NCBI GenBank assembly: GCA_965275915.1
Contig: CBDHYI010000005.1
Span: 124,001-188,000 of the forward strand
Direction of reading: 5' to 3'
Source of the DNA: JBDWFY01 sp965275915
Lineage (GTDB): Bacteria > Pseudomonadota > Alphaproteobacteria > Rhizobiales > Stappiaceae
DNA length: 64,000 nucleotides
Each line of letters opens with the position of its first letter. The stretch's first letter is position 1. Below the pieces are notes generated by a model. It was not told the origin of the DNA, did not search any database, and worked only from the letters and a program-made list of their open reading frames with translations. A program made the translations under genes and the position numbers. This document shows positions 42,739-50,942 of this stretch, piece after piece.

Positions 42739-43650
42739 TCAGGCATGTTCTGTCAAAAACCGCCCCGCCTCCTTTGCCAGCGCGGCAGCCAGAACTTCCG
42801 TCCCGGGCAGAGACTCCTCGCGCCGTTTCTGAATCAGAGCCAGTTCCCTCTCCGCTTCAATCAGCCCGACCGGCCTCAGTGCAATATCCTTGCTGCGGAT
42901 CGCAACGGCAAATGTGTAGATTTCCGGCAGGATCGCGATGCCCGCGCCGGTCGCGGCCATAAGGCGGACCGTGTCAAGGCTGCTGCCGGCATAGTCCGTT
43001 GAAATCGAAGCATCGCAATCGCTGGCAAGATCGTACACAATGCGCGAAAGGCGGTGGCTGCGGTCGAGGGTCAGAAGCGATTTGCCTTTCAGATCGGACT
43101 TCCTGACCGGACCGGCATCCTTCGCCAGCAAATCATCAAATGCGAACGCAGCCCAGAACCGTTCCCGAAACAGGGATACCTGAACTGTGTTGGGATGATC
43201 CTGCGGGGTCGAAATAATCAAGTCGAGTTCACCGCTCTGCAGGCCCTCTTCAAGCGCCGAGGTGCTGTCATCTTTCAGGACCAGTCGCAAATTGGGATGA
43301 TCCGCGTGCAACTGGCGAACCACATTGGGCAGAATATAGGGACCGATAGAGGGCAGCACGCCAAGCCGCAACTGACCGTCAAACAGCTGACGGCCCTTGG
43401 CGACGGCCAGAAGATCCTCCGCTTCTCGCAAGATCCGACGGGCCCGACGGATCACATCGGTGCCGATAGCCGTCGGAAACGCCCCATTGCGGCCACGATC
43501 GAAAATCCGGATTCCGATTTCCGTCTCGCATTCGGCAATCTGCGCCGAAAGACTCGGCTGTGCGACATTGAGTTTCTTCGCCGCCAGGCCGAAGCGGCCC
43601 GTTTCTGCAACGGCAACAATATATTGCAGTTGTCTGAGTGTGAGTCTCAT
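42739..43650 (-). CDS. LysR-family regulator (OxyR-like)
   Basis: The 303-residue protein has the LysR winged helix (LTLRQLQYIVAVAETGRFGL, then KKLNVAQPSLSAQIAECETE) and a periplasmic-binding-like effector domain. The architecture recalls OxyR-type hydrogen-peroxide regulators, but of the regulatory Cys pair only one candidate is seen (SDCDAS), so peroxide sensing is doubtful. It is divergent from the SbtA-like permease, with an inverted repeat in between. Confidence 0.9.
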   Translation of the reverse strand: MRLTLRQLQYIVAVAETGRFGLAAKKLNVAQPSLSAQIAECETEIGIRIFDRGRNGAFPTAIGTDVIRRARRILREAEDLLAVAKGRQLFDGQLRLGVLPSIGPYILPNVVRQLHADHPNLRLVLKDDSTSALEEGLQSGELDLIISTPQDHPNTVQVSLFRERFWAAFAFDDLLAKDAGPVRKSDLKGKSLLTLDRSHRLSRIVYDLASDCDASISTDYAGSSLDTVRLMAATGAGIAILPEIYTFAVAIRSKDIALRPVGLIEAERELALIQKRREESLPGTEVLAAALAKEAGRFLTEHA

Positions 43651-43652
43651 TC

Positions 43653-43698
43653 ATAGTTCCAAACTATTATTTATATACTTTATATATATTGGAACTAT
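43653..43698. promoter_or_regulatory. LysR operator candidate
   Basis: ATAGTTCCAA (43653-43662) and TTGGAACTAT (43689-43698) are perfect 10-base inverted repeats. The first is also part of ATAGTT-CCA-AACTAT (43653-43667), the T-N11-A box of LysR regulators. It lies between the LysR gene and the permease gene. Confidence 0.75.
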
Positions 43699-43800
43699 TC
43701 AAAAACACAAGTTATTGGCCTTGCTCAACTTTTCCGAACACGCCGGGACACACGCCGTCCGCCCTCTCCCGGCGCCCATTTTGACAGCGGAGCAAGGACT

Positions 43801-44766
43801 ATGGACGCAGCACTTTCGATGCTTGCGGGAAATCTTCTCGCGCCCACCATTTTGTTTTTCATTCTCGGGCTGTTTGCTGCGATCGCCCGAAGCGATCTGT
43901 CCATGCCTGAGGGCGCAGCAAAGATCATGTCGATCTATCTTCTGTTCGCCATCGGCTTCAAGGGCGGTGCCAATCTGATCGGCAACGGTTTTGGCTGGCA
44001 AACGATCGCGACTCTGGCCGCAGGAACAGTTCTGTCCTTCGTCTTGCCCTTCATCGCGTTCTTTCTTCTGAAGCTCATGACCCGGCTTGACGATCTGAAC
44101 GCCGCCGCCGTGGCAGGACACTACGGATCGATTTCCATCGTCACCTTTGTGACCGCGACAAGCCTGCTTGAGCTGAATGGCATCTATGCCGAGGGCTACC
44201 TCGTCGCCGTGGCCGCCGTAATGGAGGTCCCTGCGATCCTGTCGGCGTTGTGGATCGCCGGATCAAAGGGCAATTCGGCGCAATCGAAAAAGCAGTTGAC
44301 CCGCGACATTCTCGGCAATGGCTCAATCGTGCTTCTGGTCGGTTCTTTCCTGATCGGCGTCATCACAGGCGAAGAGGGCCTGCAGGATCTCAATCCGTTC
44401 ATCGTCGTGCCCTTTACCGGCATTCTCTGCCTGTTTCTGCTGGATATGGGTCTGTCGGCCGGTCGCAGTCTGCTGGAAAACCGGAACGTTTTGACGGGGG
44501 GATTGTTTGCGTTCGGGCTTATCATGCCGATCATCGGATCAATTGCCGGCCTGGGCGCAGGACGGCTTGTCGGGCTGTCTGACGGGGGAACATTCCTTTT
44601 GATGGTGCTGTCGGCATCGGCATCCTACATCGCGGTTCCGGCGGCGATGAAAATCGCGTTGCCAAAAGCAGAGTCAGGCATTTATCTCACCATGTCGCTT
44701 GGTGTGACCTTCCCTTTCAACATCGCTTTCGGGCTGCCGCTTTATCTTTACATTGCGACTGCCTGA
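43801..44766 (+). CDS. SbtA-like sodium-dependent bicarbonate permease family protein
   Basis: The 321-residue integral membrane protein has about ten transmembrane helices (DUF897/SbtA fold), with the conserved KGGANL (IGFKGGANLIG), GHYGSIS on TM4 and ASASYIAVPAAMK on a late helix. Cyanobacterial SbtA takes up bicarbonate with sodium; in alphaproteobacteria the substrate is not proven and could be another anion. The promoter lies in the divergent gap with LysR. Confidence 0.86.
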   Translation: MDAALSMLAGNLLAPTILFFILGLFAAIARSDLSMPEGAAKIMSIYLLFAIGFKGGANLIGNGFGWQTIATLAAGTVLSFVLPFIAFFLLKLMTRLDDLNAAAVAGHYGSISIVTFVTATSLLELNGIYAEGYLVAVAAVMEVPAILSALWIAGSKGNSAQSKKQLTRDILGNGSIVLLVGSFLIGVITGEEGLQDLNPFIVVPFTGILCLFLLDMGLSAGRSLLENRNVLTGGLFAFGLIMPIIGSIAGLGAGRLVGLSDGGTFLLMVLSASASYIAVPAAMKIALPKAESGIYLTMSLGVTFPFNIAFGLPLYLYIATA

Positions 44767-44835
44767 TGAGCTTGCTGGGAAGCATATTTATGTCGGTAAA
44801 AGAAAACTGGGAACCGATTGTTGCGGATTGTCTTC

Positions 44836-45789
44836 TCAACGCCGGTTCCGGTACTGGCGCGGCGACATGCCGAAACAGCTGCGAAACGCATTTGAGAAAT
44901 ACTGAAAATTCTCAAACCCATATTTGCAGGCAATTTCGCTGATGGAGAGGCCCGAGAATCTTGGATCGGTCAATTCGCCGGCAATTGCATGCAGCCGCGC
45001 CTGGCGAATGGCCGCGCTGAGCGAAACGCCGTGTTTGGAGAAGATTGTATTCAGGCGCCGAACGGATAGGCCGACTTTCTGTGAAACCAGAGTTCTATCA
45101 AGGGCCGAATTGCCCAGATTCTCCCCGATGAACTGCTTTGCCCGCAGCATGACCTGTTGCTCGGGCGACGACAGGTCCACATGGCCATGGCCCTCCGTAG
45201 ACGCGATGCCGGTCGCAATCAGATCGATCAGCGTCTCCTGAACCAGTGTGCGCAACGCCGGATTGGGCGCATCGGCGTGCTTGGAAAAAGCGAGAATGTT
45301 TTCCCTCGCAAGGCGGCCGATATCTGACTTTCCATCGATTTTCTGGGCCGTCATCAATTCCGCCGCCGGCAAGCGCGCCAGCAACCTGTCTTTCGGCAGT
45401 TGAATGACGATCTGCGAAAAATCGTCCGTCAGTTGCAGTTCGTAGGGATCGGTGCTGCTGTAAATCGTCATATCGCCGGGGTTCAGCCATGTCGATTTGC
45501 CGAACTGACTGACCCGCGATGATTTCGTCATTTGCAGACTCAGCAGGAAATAGGCGTCCGTTGCCTGTCTGATATCCCGATTGCGCCGTCGAACCCGGTG
45601 CGCCTGACCGCCCACCCGGGAAATCGACAGCATCGAATGCCGTGCAATGTCAATTGAACCGGTAAAACTACGCCGCTCATTCGTATCGCACCCCAACCTC
45701 ACATACGTATCGCATACCGCGTCCTGCCAGTAGGCAAACCGGTCGGCTATGGGCACTTCGGAAGTGTCGTAGCGGGTTCGATTGTCCAT
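44836..45789 (-). CDS. AraC-family regulator of the aldoxime/nitrile genes
   Basis: The 317-residue protein has an AraC-binding-like N-terminal domain (the AraC_binding_2 type, starting RYDTSEVPIADRFAYWQDAV) and two helix-turn-helix motifs at the C terminus (VSQKVGLSVRRLNTIFSKHG, and SISEIACKYGFENFQYFSNA). It is divergent from the nitrilase gene with 128 bases between, the same layout as regulators of oxd/nit clusters in other bacteria, so it probably activates them in response to aldoximes or nitriles. Confidence 0.88.
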   Translation of the reverse strand: MDNRTRYDTSEVPIADRFAYWQDAVCDTYVRLGCDTNERRSFTGSIDIARHSMLSISRVGGQAHRVRRRNRDIRQATDAYFLLSLQMTKSSRVSQFGKSTWLNPGDMTIYSSTDPYELQLTDDFSQIVIQLPKDRLLARLPAAELMTAQKIDGKSDIGRLARENILAFSKHADAPNPALRTLVQETLIDLIATGIASTEGHGHVDLSSPEQQVMLRAKQFIGENLGNSALDRTLVSQKVGLSVRRLNTIFSKHGVSLSAAIRQARLHAIAGELTDPRFSGLSISEIACKYGFENFQYFSNAFRSCFGMSPRQYRNRR

Positions 45790-45917
45790 AGAGTTGGATC
45801 CTCAGGAGCGCCAAATATGCTGGAAACGGGCCAAAAACACAAGTTTACCGACCCATAGGATGAAGCAGGCCAACCCATTATGCGCCACGATGCAGTCTCG
45901 AAACATAGGAGGACGAT

Positions 45918-46940
45918 ATGTCGAAAACATTCAAGGTCGCAGCCGTTCAGGCCGCGCCGTCATTTCTGGATTTGAAGACCGGTATTGAAAGAGCAGTCGC
46001 CTTCATTGAGGAAGCGGCCCGCCAGGGATGCAAGCTGGTCGTGTTTCCTGAAACCTGGTTGCCCGGATACCCAAATCACATATGGCTGGGGTCCGTCGCC
46101 TGGTCCATACAGTTCGTTGCACCTTATTTTGAAAACTCAGTCGAGGCAGGCAGTGCAGAGGACAATGCCCTCGCAGAGGCAGCACGCAAAAACAACATCC
46201 AGGTGTCGATGGGCCTGTCGGAACGTGATGGCGGCAGCCTTTACATCGCACAGTGGCACTATGACGAAAACGGTGAAATCGTCCAGCGCCGCCGCAAACT
46301 GAAACCGACCCATGTTGAACGCACCGTGTTTGGCGAAGGCGACGGCAGCGATCTTGCCGTTCACGAGACGTCCCTTGGCCGGATCGGACAACTCTCCTGC
46401 TGGGAGCACCTGCAGCCGCTGTCCAAATATGCCATGTATGCGCAGAACGAACAGATCCACTGCGCCGCGTGGCCAAATCTCGCTCTTTATGAGGGCGGCG
46501 CCTATGCGCTGGGTTACCAGGTGAATAACGGTGCCAGCATGGTGTATGCCGTTGAAGGCAGCTGTTACGTCATAGCGGCGTGCGCCCTCGTTTCGAAGGA
46601 ACAACAGGACATCCTTTGTCTGGGTGATCCCGATAAGGAAGCGCTGTGCCGGGTCGGCGGCGGCTACACACGGATCTACGCGCCCGACGGACAGGACATC
46701 GGCACCAATCTCCCCGACACGGAAGAAGGGTTGGTCACCGCAGACATTGATCTGGGCATGATAGCCGTGGCAAAGGCAGCCGCCGATCCGGCCGGACATT
46801 ATGCCCGCCGTGACGTTACACGCCTTATGCTGAACGCCAAACCGCAGCGCGCTGTCGTGAACTTTGACGACGCGCCCGGGATTGTTGTCCAGACCGAACC
46901 GCCTGCCCAGGTGGAGGAAATTGCCAATGCGGCAGAGTGA
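45918..46940 (+). CDS. nit: Nitrilase
   Basis: The 340-residue enzyme hydrolyses nitriles to carboxylic acids and ammonia. The catalytic triad is complete: E45 in VVFPETWLPGYP, K127 in RRKLKPTHVER and C161 in GQLSCWEHLQPL; the region after Cys is typical of aromatic/aliphatic nitrilases. GGAGG precedes the ATG. The aldoxime dehydratase gene begins 14 bases before its end, so they are co-translated; the nitrile made there is the likely substrate. Confidence 0.94.
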   Translation: MSKTFKVAAVQAAPSFLDLKTGIERAVAFIEEAARQGCKLVVFPETWLPGYPNHIWLGSVAWSIQFVAPYFENSVEAGSAEDNALAEAARKNNIQVSMGLSERDGGSLYIAQWHYDENGEIVQRRRKLKPTHVERTVFGEGDGSDLAVHETSLGRIGQLSCWEHLQPLSKYAMYAQNEQIHCAAWPNLALYEGGAYALGYQVNNGASMVYAVEGSCYVIAACALVSKEQQDILCLGDPDKEALCRVGGGYTRIYAPDGQDIGTNLPDTEEGLVTADIDLGMIAVAKAAADPAGHYARRDVTRLMLNAKPQRAVVNFDDAPGIVVQTEPPAQVEEIANAAE

Positions 46941-47949
46941 GGCAACGTCGTCGGAGCGTCGTTACCCGTTGCGGATGCCGCAGGGTTGGAATCCCCCGGT
47001 CCCCGCCTGGAAGTCAACGTTTCCGACCGATAGCGTTTCCATGAGCGTTATCGGATTTCAACACGCAGCGGATCAAGACATCACCCGGCCTCTGAAGAAA
47101 TTGAGCGGCACTCTGGTCGGGGCCGACATTCGCGATTTCGCCTCATGCGACGCCGGCGGCGGCCTGTTTGAAACCGTGTGCGTTGCCTATTGGCTGAACC
47201 CGGACAAGGCACGTGCGGATCTCAACTCGGAGGCATTCAGCAGGCTGTGGGAAAAACACACGTCGCCGGATCTGGGTTACGGTATGTTCCGCGAAATGAC
47301 GAACATACCGTTTGAACGGAGCGAGACCCTCTTTTCGGGGCCAGAGCACGATCACGGCATGAGCCAGACGCGCAGCGGTGTGGAGGGACCCATCCCCGAT
47401 CACATGTACTGGGGAGGCATGCGCGATCGCATCCCCCTGTCCGCCCACGATCCTTTGGAGGCGGATGGACCTGTCACGCTCATCGAGCAATCCGCAAATC
47501 AGGTGGTTGTTGAAGCGCATGAGAACCTCTGCATCATCCGATCCGGTCAGGACTGGTCGCACTGCGAAGGCGAACAGCTCAGGGAATATCGGGATGTGAT
47601 CGAACCGACGCTCAGAGAGGGCATGGCATTTCTGCGCGATCACGGCGATGATGTGAATTGCTATTCCTGCCGTTACATGCGCGATCAAACCGCAGACGGC
47701 CTGCCGGCAGACCGGTCGTTCGGACTGGCCTATTTCAGGACCATGAAAGATCTTGAAGACTGGGCGGAACATCATCCGACACATCTGAAAATCTTCAACA
47801 GTTTTCTGGAAATCGCACCCAAATACGGCCCTGCCCTGCAATTGCGTCTGTGGCACGAAGTGTCGGTTCTGCCGGCGGAAAACCAGCGCGCCGAATATGT
47901 CAACTGTCGTCCGGGTATCGGTCTTTTGGCAGGTCTTGGCAGCAGTTGA
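46927..47949 (+). CDS. oxd: Aldoxime dehydratase (phenylacetaldoxime dehydratase family, haem enzyme)
   Basis: The 340-residue haem protein converts aldoximes to nitriles. The family hallmarks are PDHMYWGGMRDRIP, ENLCIIRSGQDWSHC (Ser of the active site) and HPTHLKIFNSF with the probable proximal haem ligand His286, then LRLWHEVSVLP with the catalytic distal His310. The spacing between the two His is three residues longer than I recall for OxdA. ATG 46927 has GAGGAAA seven bases upstream and overlaps the nitrilase by 14 bases; the frame is open to 46864. This is the aldoxime to nitrile to acid pathway. Confidence 0.9.
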   Translation: MRQSEATSSERRYPLRMPQGWNPPVPAWKSTFPTDSVSMSVIGFQHAADQDITRPLKKLSGTLVGADIRDFASCDAGGGLFETVCVAYWLNPDKARADLNSEAFSRLWEKHTSPDLGYGMFREMTNIPFERSETLFSGPEHDHGMSQTRSGVEGPIPDHMYWGGMRDRIPLSAHDPLEADGPVTLIEQSANQVVVEAHENLCIIRSGQDWSHCEGEQLREYRDVIEPTLREGMAFLRDHGDDVNCYSCRYMRDQTADGLPADRSFGLAYFRTMKDLEDWAEHHPTHLKIFNSFLEIAPKYGPALQLRLWHEVSVLPAENQRAEYVNCRPGIGLLAGLGSS

Positions 47950-48064
47950 TCGTCCGACTGTCGTGATACGACGAACCCAGCGCTGCGCGTTCTGATCTCC
48001 GGAGCGGCAAGTAAAAGGCATCCAGTTCCGGAGCCAGAAATCACGAAAACTGCTTCATGCCGTT

Positions 48065-48682
48065 TCAGTCGCCTTCCGGACTTGTGCCCCGGAACGACTT
48101 TGCCACAACACACAGACGGGTCATCCGGTCATAGAGCGTGTTGCGGGGAATGCCGAGTTGCTCGGCTGCCTTGCTGACTTTGCCGTTTGCGGCCAGCAGC
48201 GCTTGCTCGATAATCTGCTTTTCGTGCCGTTCTAGCTGTTCAGCCAGCGTGCCGCTTTGAACCTCGGCCTGCCGTGCGTCCAGTTCCTGGCGATAGGCGC
48301 GGTTTTCAAGCACCAGTGTGCGGTGATCCAGCGCCCGGCGCACCGTGTCCGTGAGCCGATCCGGGTCGCAGGGCTTTTCAAGATAATCGTAAGCGCCTTC
48401 CCTGATGGCTCGCATCGCTGTGGGTACATCGGAAAAACCCGTCAGCAGCACGACCGGCAGTTCCGGGTCGCGGGTTTGTGCAAAGCGCAGCACGTCAAAG
48501 CCGGTATGCTCTGGCATCTTGATGTCCGACAGGATCACCCCCTTGAAATTCGAGCGGATCGAGCGGCGCGCCTGAACAAAGCCGCTGGTCTGGATCGGCT
48601 CAAGGTCTTCAAGCTCCAGCGTCTGCGCGATTGACGTTCTGAGCGCCGCATCGTCTTCGATGATCAGCACCTTGCGTGTCAT
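48065..48682 (-). CDS. Response regulator with REC and Fis-type HTH, no AAA+ domain
   Basis: The 205-residue protein has a receiver domain with the acidic pair D10 D11, phosphorylated Asp D53 (ILSDIKMPE), Thr in VVLLTGF and Lys103 (LEKPCDP), followed by a Fis/HTH_8 DNA-binding end (KVSKAAEQLGIPRNTLYDRM). The AAA+ sigma-54 activator domain found in DctD/NtrC between these parts is absent, giving the RegA/ActR architecture. It overlaps the kinase by four bases. It presumably regulates the divergent TRAP operon. Confidence 0.92.
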   Translation of the reverse strand: MTRKVLIIEDDAALRTSIAQTLELEDLEPIQTSGFVQARRSIRSNFKGVILSDIKMPEHTGFDVLRFAQTRDPELPVVLLTGFSDVPTAMRAIREGAYDYLEKPCDPDRLTDTVRRALDHRTLVLENRAYRQELDARQAEVQSGTLAEQLERHEKQIIEQALLAANGKVSKAAEQLGIPRNTLYDRMTRLCVVAKSFRGTSPEGD

Positions 48683-50340
48683 TGATTTTCCTCGGCAATG
48701 GGAAGCGTGATTGTGAATTCCGCGCCCTTTGACAGATTGCGGCAGCTGAGTTGCCCGCCAAAGCGCGTAACCAGACCGAAAGAGAGAGCAAGCCCCATCC
48801 CCAGCCCCTTGGACGATCCCAGTTCCTTTGTCGTATAAAACGGCTCAAACACGCGCTCGGGCTCTTTGATGCCTGTGCCGGTGTCCCGAACGGACAAGGC
48901 TGCGTCAGACCCCCGTTCCTTCAGTTCGACCGACAGGATCTTGTGCTCAGCCCCCTGCATGGCATCCAAAGCATTTGAGACGAGGTTGAGGACAACCTGT
49001 TCGAGCCGCACCTTTCCGGCCATCACATAAACCGGATGGCCGGGCAAGATAATATCAGCCTGCACGCCTGCCGTTGCGACCTCATTTTGCATCAACTCCA
49101 ACGCCCGCTTGGTAACATCAACAAGATCGATACGATCGGAAGGCGCATGTTCTTGACGGGCGAAGGCGCGCAGATTGCCGATGATGCGGGTGATCCGACG
49201 GACCTGATCGGCAATCTGGGACAGGTTGTCCTCCGCCTCCGATGTACGGGCGCGCTCGATCAGGCGTTTTCCGTTTTCGGCATAGTTCAGAATGGCCCCA
49301 AGCGGCTGGTTCAATTCATGGCTGATACCGGCCGAGAGGCGTCCCAGCGCAGCAAGATTGGAGGCCTCCACCAGTTCGTCCTGAGCCGCCCGCAGTTCCG
49401 CTGTCCGTGCCTCAACCCGTTCTTCCAGGGTTGCCGAATGGCGCGATTCAAGCGCGAGTCGGCGGCGTTGCTGGACAAAAATGGCTGCGATCAGACCAAG
49501 CGCAACCATCAGCGCCGCCGCCAACCCCATCCGCAGCAGCGCAAAGTCCCTGGCATTTTTCGTATCGAGGAGAATTTTCCCTGTCATCTCAAGCTGCGGG
49601 ATATCGGTGCTGAGCGTCTGGACCTCCCTCACTTTCCCCCTGACCGGTGCAAAGATGGAAAGATCGGTGCCGACGGTACGGGTTGATGACGTCACGGGGA
49701 ACCGAAAATCCCCGCCGTCCACTGACGCCGACAACAGCAACAGGTCCGGCCGGTTGGCTGACATGGACAGGCCGTGGTCGTTGAAAAAGATCACCGGCTC
49801 GGGCGTGACAGGCCACTGAAACTCCAGCGCCGCCAGGTTCGCGGAAACAACCGCTGTTCCCAGCATAACATTGTCGGGGTCAACGACTCCCCGGCTGAAG
49901 CGGATAAGTCGCTCGCCATCCTCAATGTCGATGGCATAGCCCAGGCGCCCGTTCAGCGCCGCTTTGATCAGGCCGGGCGCGTAAGAGTAACCCACTCTTT
50001 CAGGCGCGGAGGAGGCAAGGATCTTTCCCTGCGGGTCCGTCAGATCCACTTCCCAGGCCCCGTATGTCAGGCTCAGCTTTGACAGATCGTCATCAACCTT
50101 CTCCGGCGCCACCGCATCAAACGCCCTGACCATCCCGGGATCGTCGGCCGCAATATTGACCAGCGCGCGATAGACATCCAGTTGCCCGCGCAACCGGCTC
50201 GCTGCCTCCAGCAAACGTACTTTTCCGGCAATCCTGTCTTCCTCGAGTGCCGTCTCTAAAGCGTCGAAATACACCCAGGCGGCAACCCCGGCAGACAAGA
50301 TGGCATAGACGCCAAAACCGACAACAAGCGATCGAACCAC
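48679..50340 (-). CDS. dctB: DctB-like sensor histidine kinase
   Basis: The 553-residue membrane kinase has two transmembrane segments (residues 3-22 and 270-290) enclosing a periplasmic double-Cache sensor domain, then a short coil, HisKA with H341 in GISHELNQPLGAILNYAENG, and a HATPase_c domain (N box LVSNALDAMQGA, G boxes RDTGTGIKEPERV and GLGMGLALS). This is the layout of DctB and related C4-dicarboxylate sensors. It forms an operon with the response regulator and faces dctPQM. The symbol is by family and context. Confidence 0.88.
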   Translation of the reverse strand: MVRSLVVGFGVYAILSAGVAAWVYFDALETALEEDRIAGKVRLLEAASRLRGQLDVYRALVNIAADDPGMVRAFDAVAPEKVDDDLSKLSLTYGAWEVDLTDPQGKILASSAPERVGYSYAPGLIKAALNGRLGYAIDIEDGERLIRFSRGVVDPDNVMLGTAVVSANLAALEFQWPVTPEPVIFFNDHGLSMSANRPDLLLLSASVDGGDFRFPVTSSTRTVGTDLSIFAPVRGKVREVQTLSTDIPQLEMTGKILLDTKNARDFALLRMGLAAALMVALGLIAAIFVQQRRRLALESRHSATLEERVEARTAELRAAQDELVEASNLAALGRLSAGISHELNQPLGAILNYAENGKRLIERARTSEAEDNLSQIADQVRRITRIIGNLRAFARQEHAPSDRIDLVDVTKRALELMQNEVATAGVQADIILPGHPVYVMAGKVRLEQVVLNLVSNALDAMQGAEHKILSVELKERGSDAALSVRDTGTGIKEPERVFEPFYTTKELGSSKGLGMGLALSFGLVTRFGGQLSCRNLSKGAEFTITLPIAEENQ

Positions 50341-50541
50341 GAAAGACTACACCTTAGGGTATGGACTCATAAATATACTTAAAATGGTATGAGCCGATTT
50401 GTTCGGATACAAGGGGCAAATCCGCAGGAAACCACCCGGTTTTCAAGAACTTGCAACGCTGTAGCCGGACCAATCGGCTATATCCCAAGGCACGGACAAA
50501 CGGCTTCAATCTGCTGCGTCAGGCTGCTCAACCGGGCATTT

Positions 50542-50583
50542 AGAGCAATTCTCGCGATCCTTGGATCGCGTGAAATGCTCCAG
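50542..50583. repeat. RIME-like palindrome
   Basis: GAGCAATTCTCGCGATCC and GGATCGCGTGAAATGCTC form an imperfect inverted repeat around a two-base centre. Such elements are the rhizobial intergenic mosaic type. It stands directly before the REP-like unit at 50597, forming a composite. Confidence 0.75.
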
Positions 50584-50596
50584 ACCTTTGTTTGAC

Positions 50597-50640
50597 GCGT
50601 ATCCTTGTCGCAAAGGTCATCCGACCTTTACGGGATACGC
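50597..50640. repeat. 44-bp REP-like palindrome, copy 2
   Basis: Same length and layout as 39310-39353: GCGTATCCTTG at the left and GGGATACGC at the right. The differences between the copies are paired substitutions in the stem (for example GGATGCGC to GGATACGC and AAGGTGG to AAGGTCA), so the secondary structure is kept. Confidence 0.82.
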
Positions 50641-50942
50641 TATAGCCCGCTTTTCACACCCTTCCTTCCAGCTCTTTGCCGTTTGATCCGCCACTTCAAG
50701 GACATTTATGAGGCCATACCCTAGTTTCAGAAGCCTGACTTTTAGGGTTTCCATTGGTTTTTGAGCAAGGATTTTGTCCGACTTTTCGGATATTCTCGTT
50801 ATTTTCTTGCTCGAATTTCCAATAAATAGCTGTTTTTTATGGGTTTTCAAAATATTTTCACTTCGGGGGTTGAGCTAAGATTCCTGTTTCGCTCTTAAAT
50901 GGGCAACGGTGCCGGGGAGTACCGTCAATCGGGAGAGAACTC

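Larger units (their letters stand above)
50341..50942. other. Intergenic region between the DctB-like kinase and dctP
   Basis: These 600 bases hold two palindromic repeats (50542-50583 and 50597-50640) and the promoters of both operons. A minus-strand frame at 50617-50850 (77 residues, TTG start, no ribosome site, with its last codons made from the repeat) is doubtful and is not called as a gene. No -24/-12 sigma-54 site is obvious. Confidence 0.6.

Noticed and set aside
50617..50850. A 77-residue minus-strand frame in the dct intergenic region
   Set aside because: It starts at TTG without a ribosome site and its last codons come from the palindromic repeat. It is kept only as a note.
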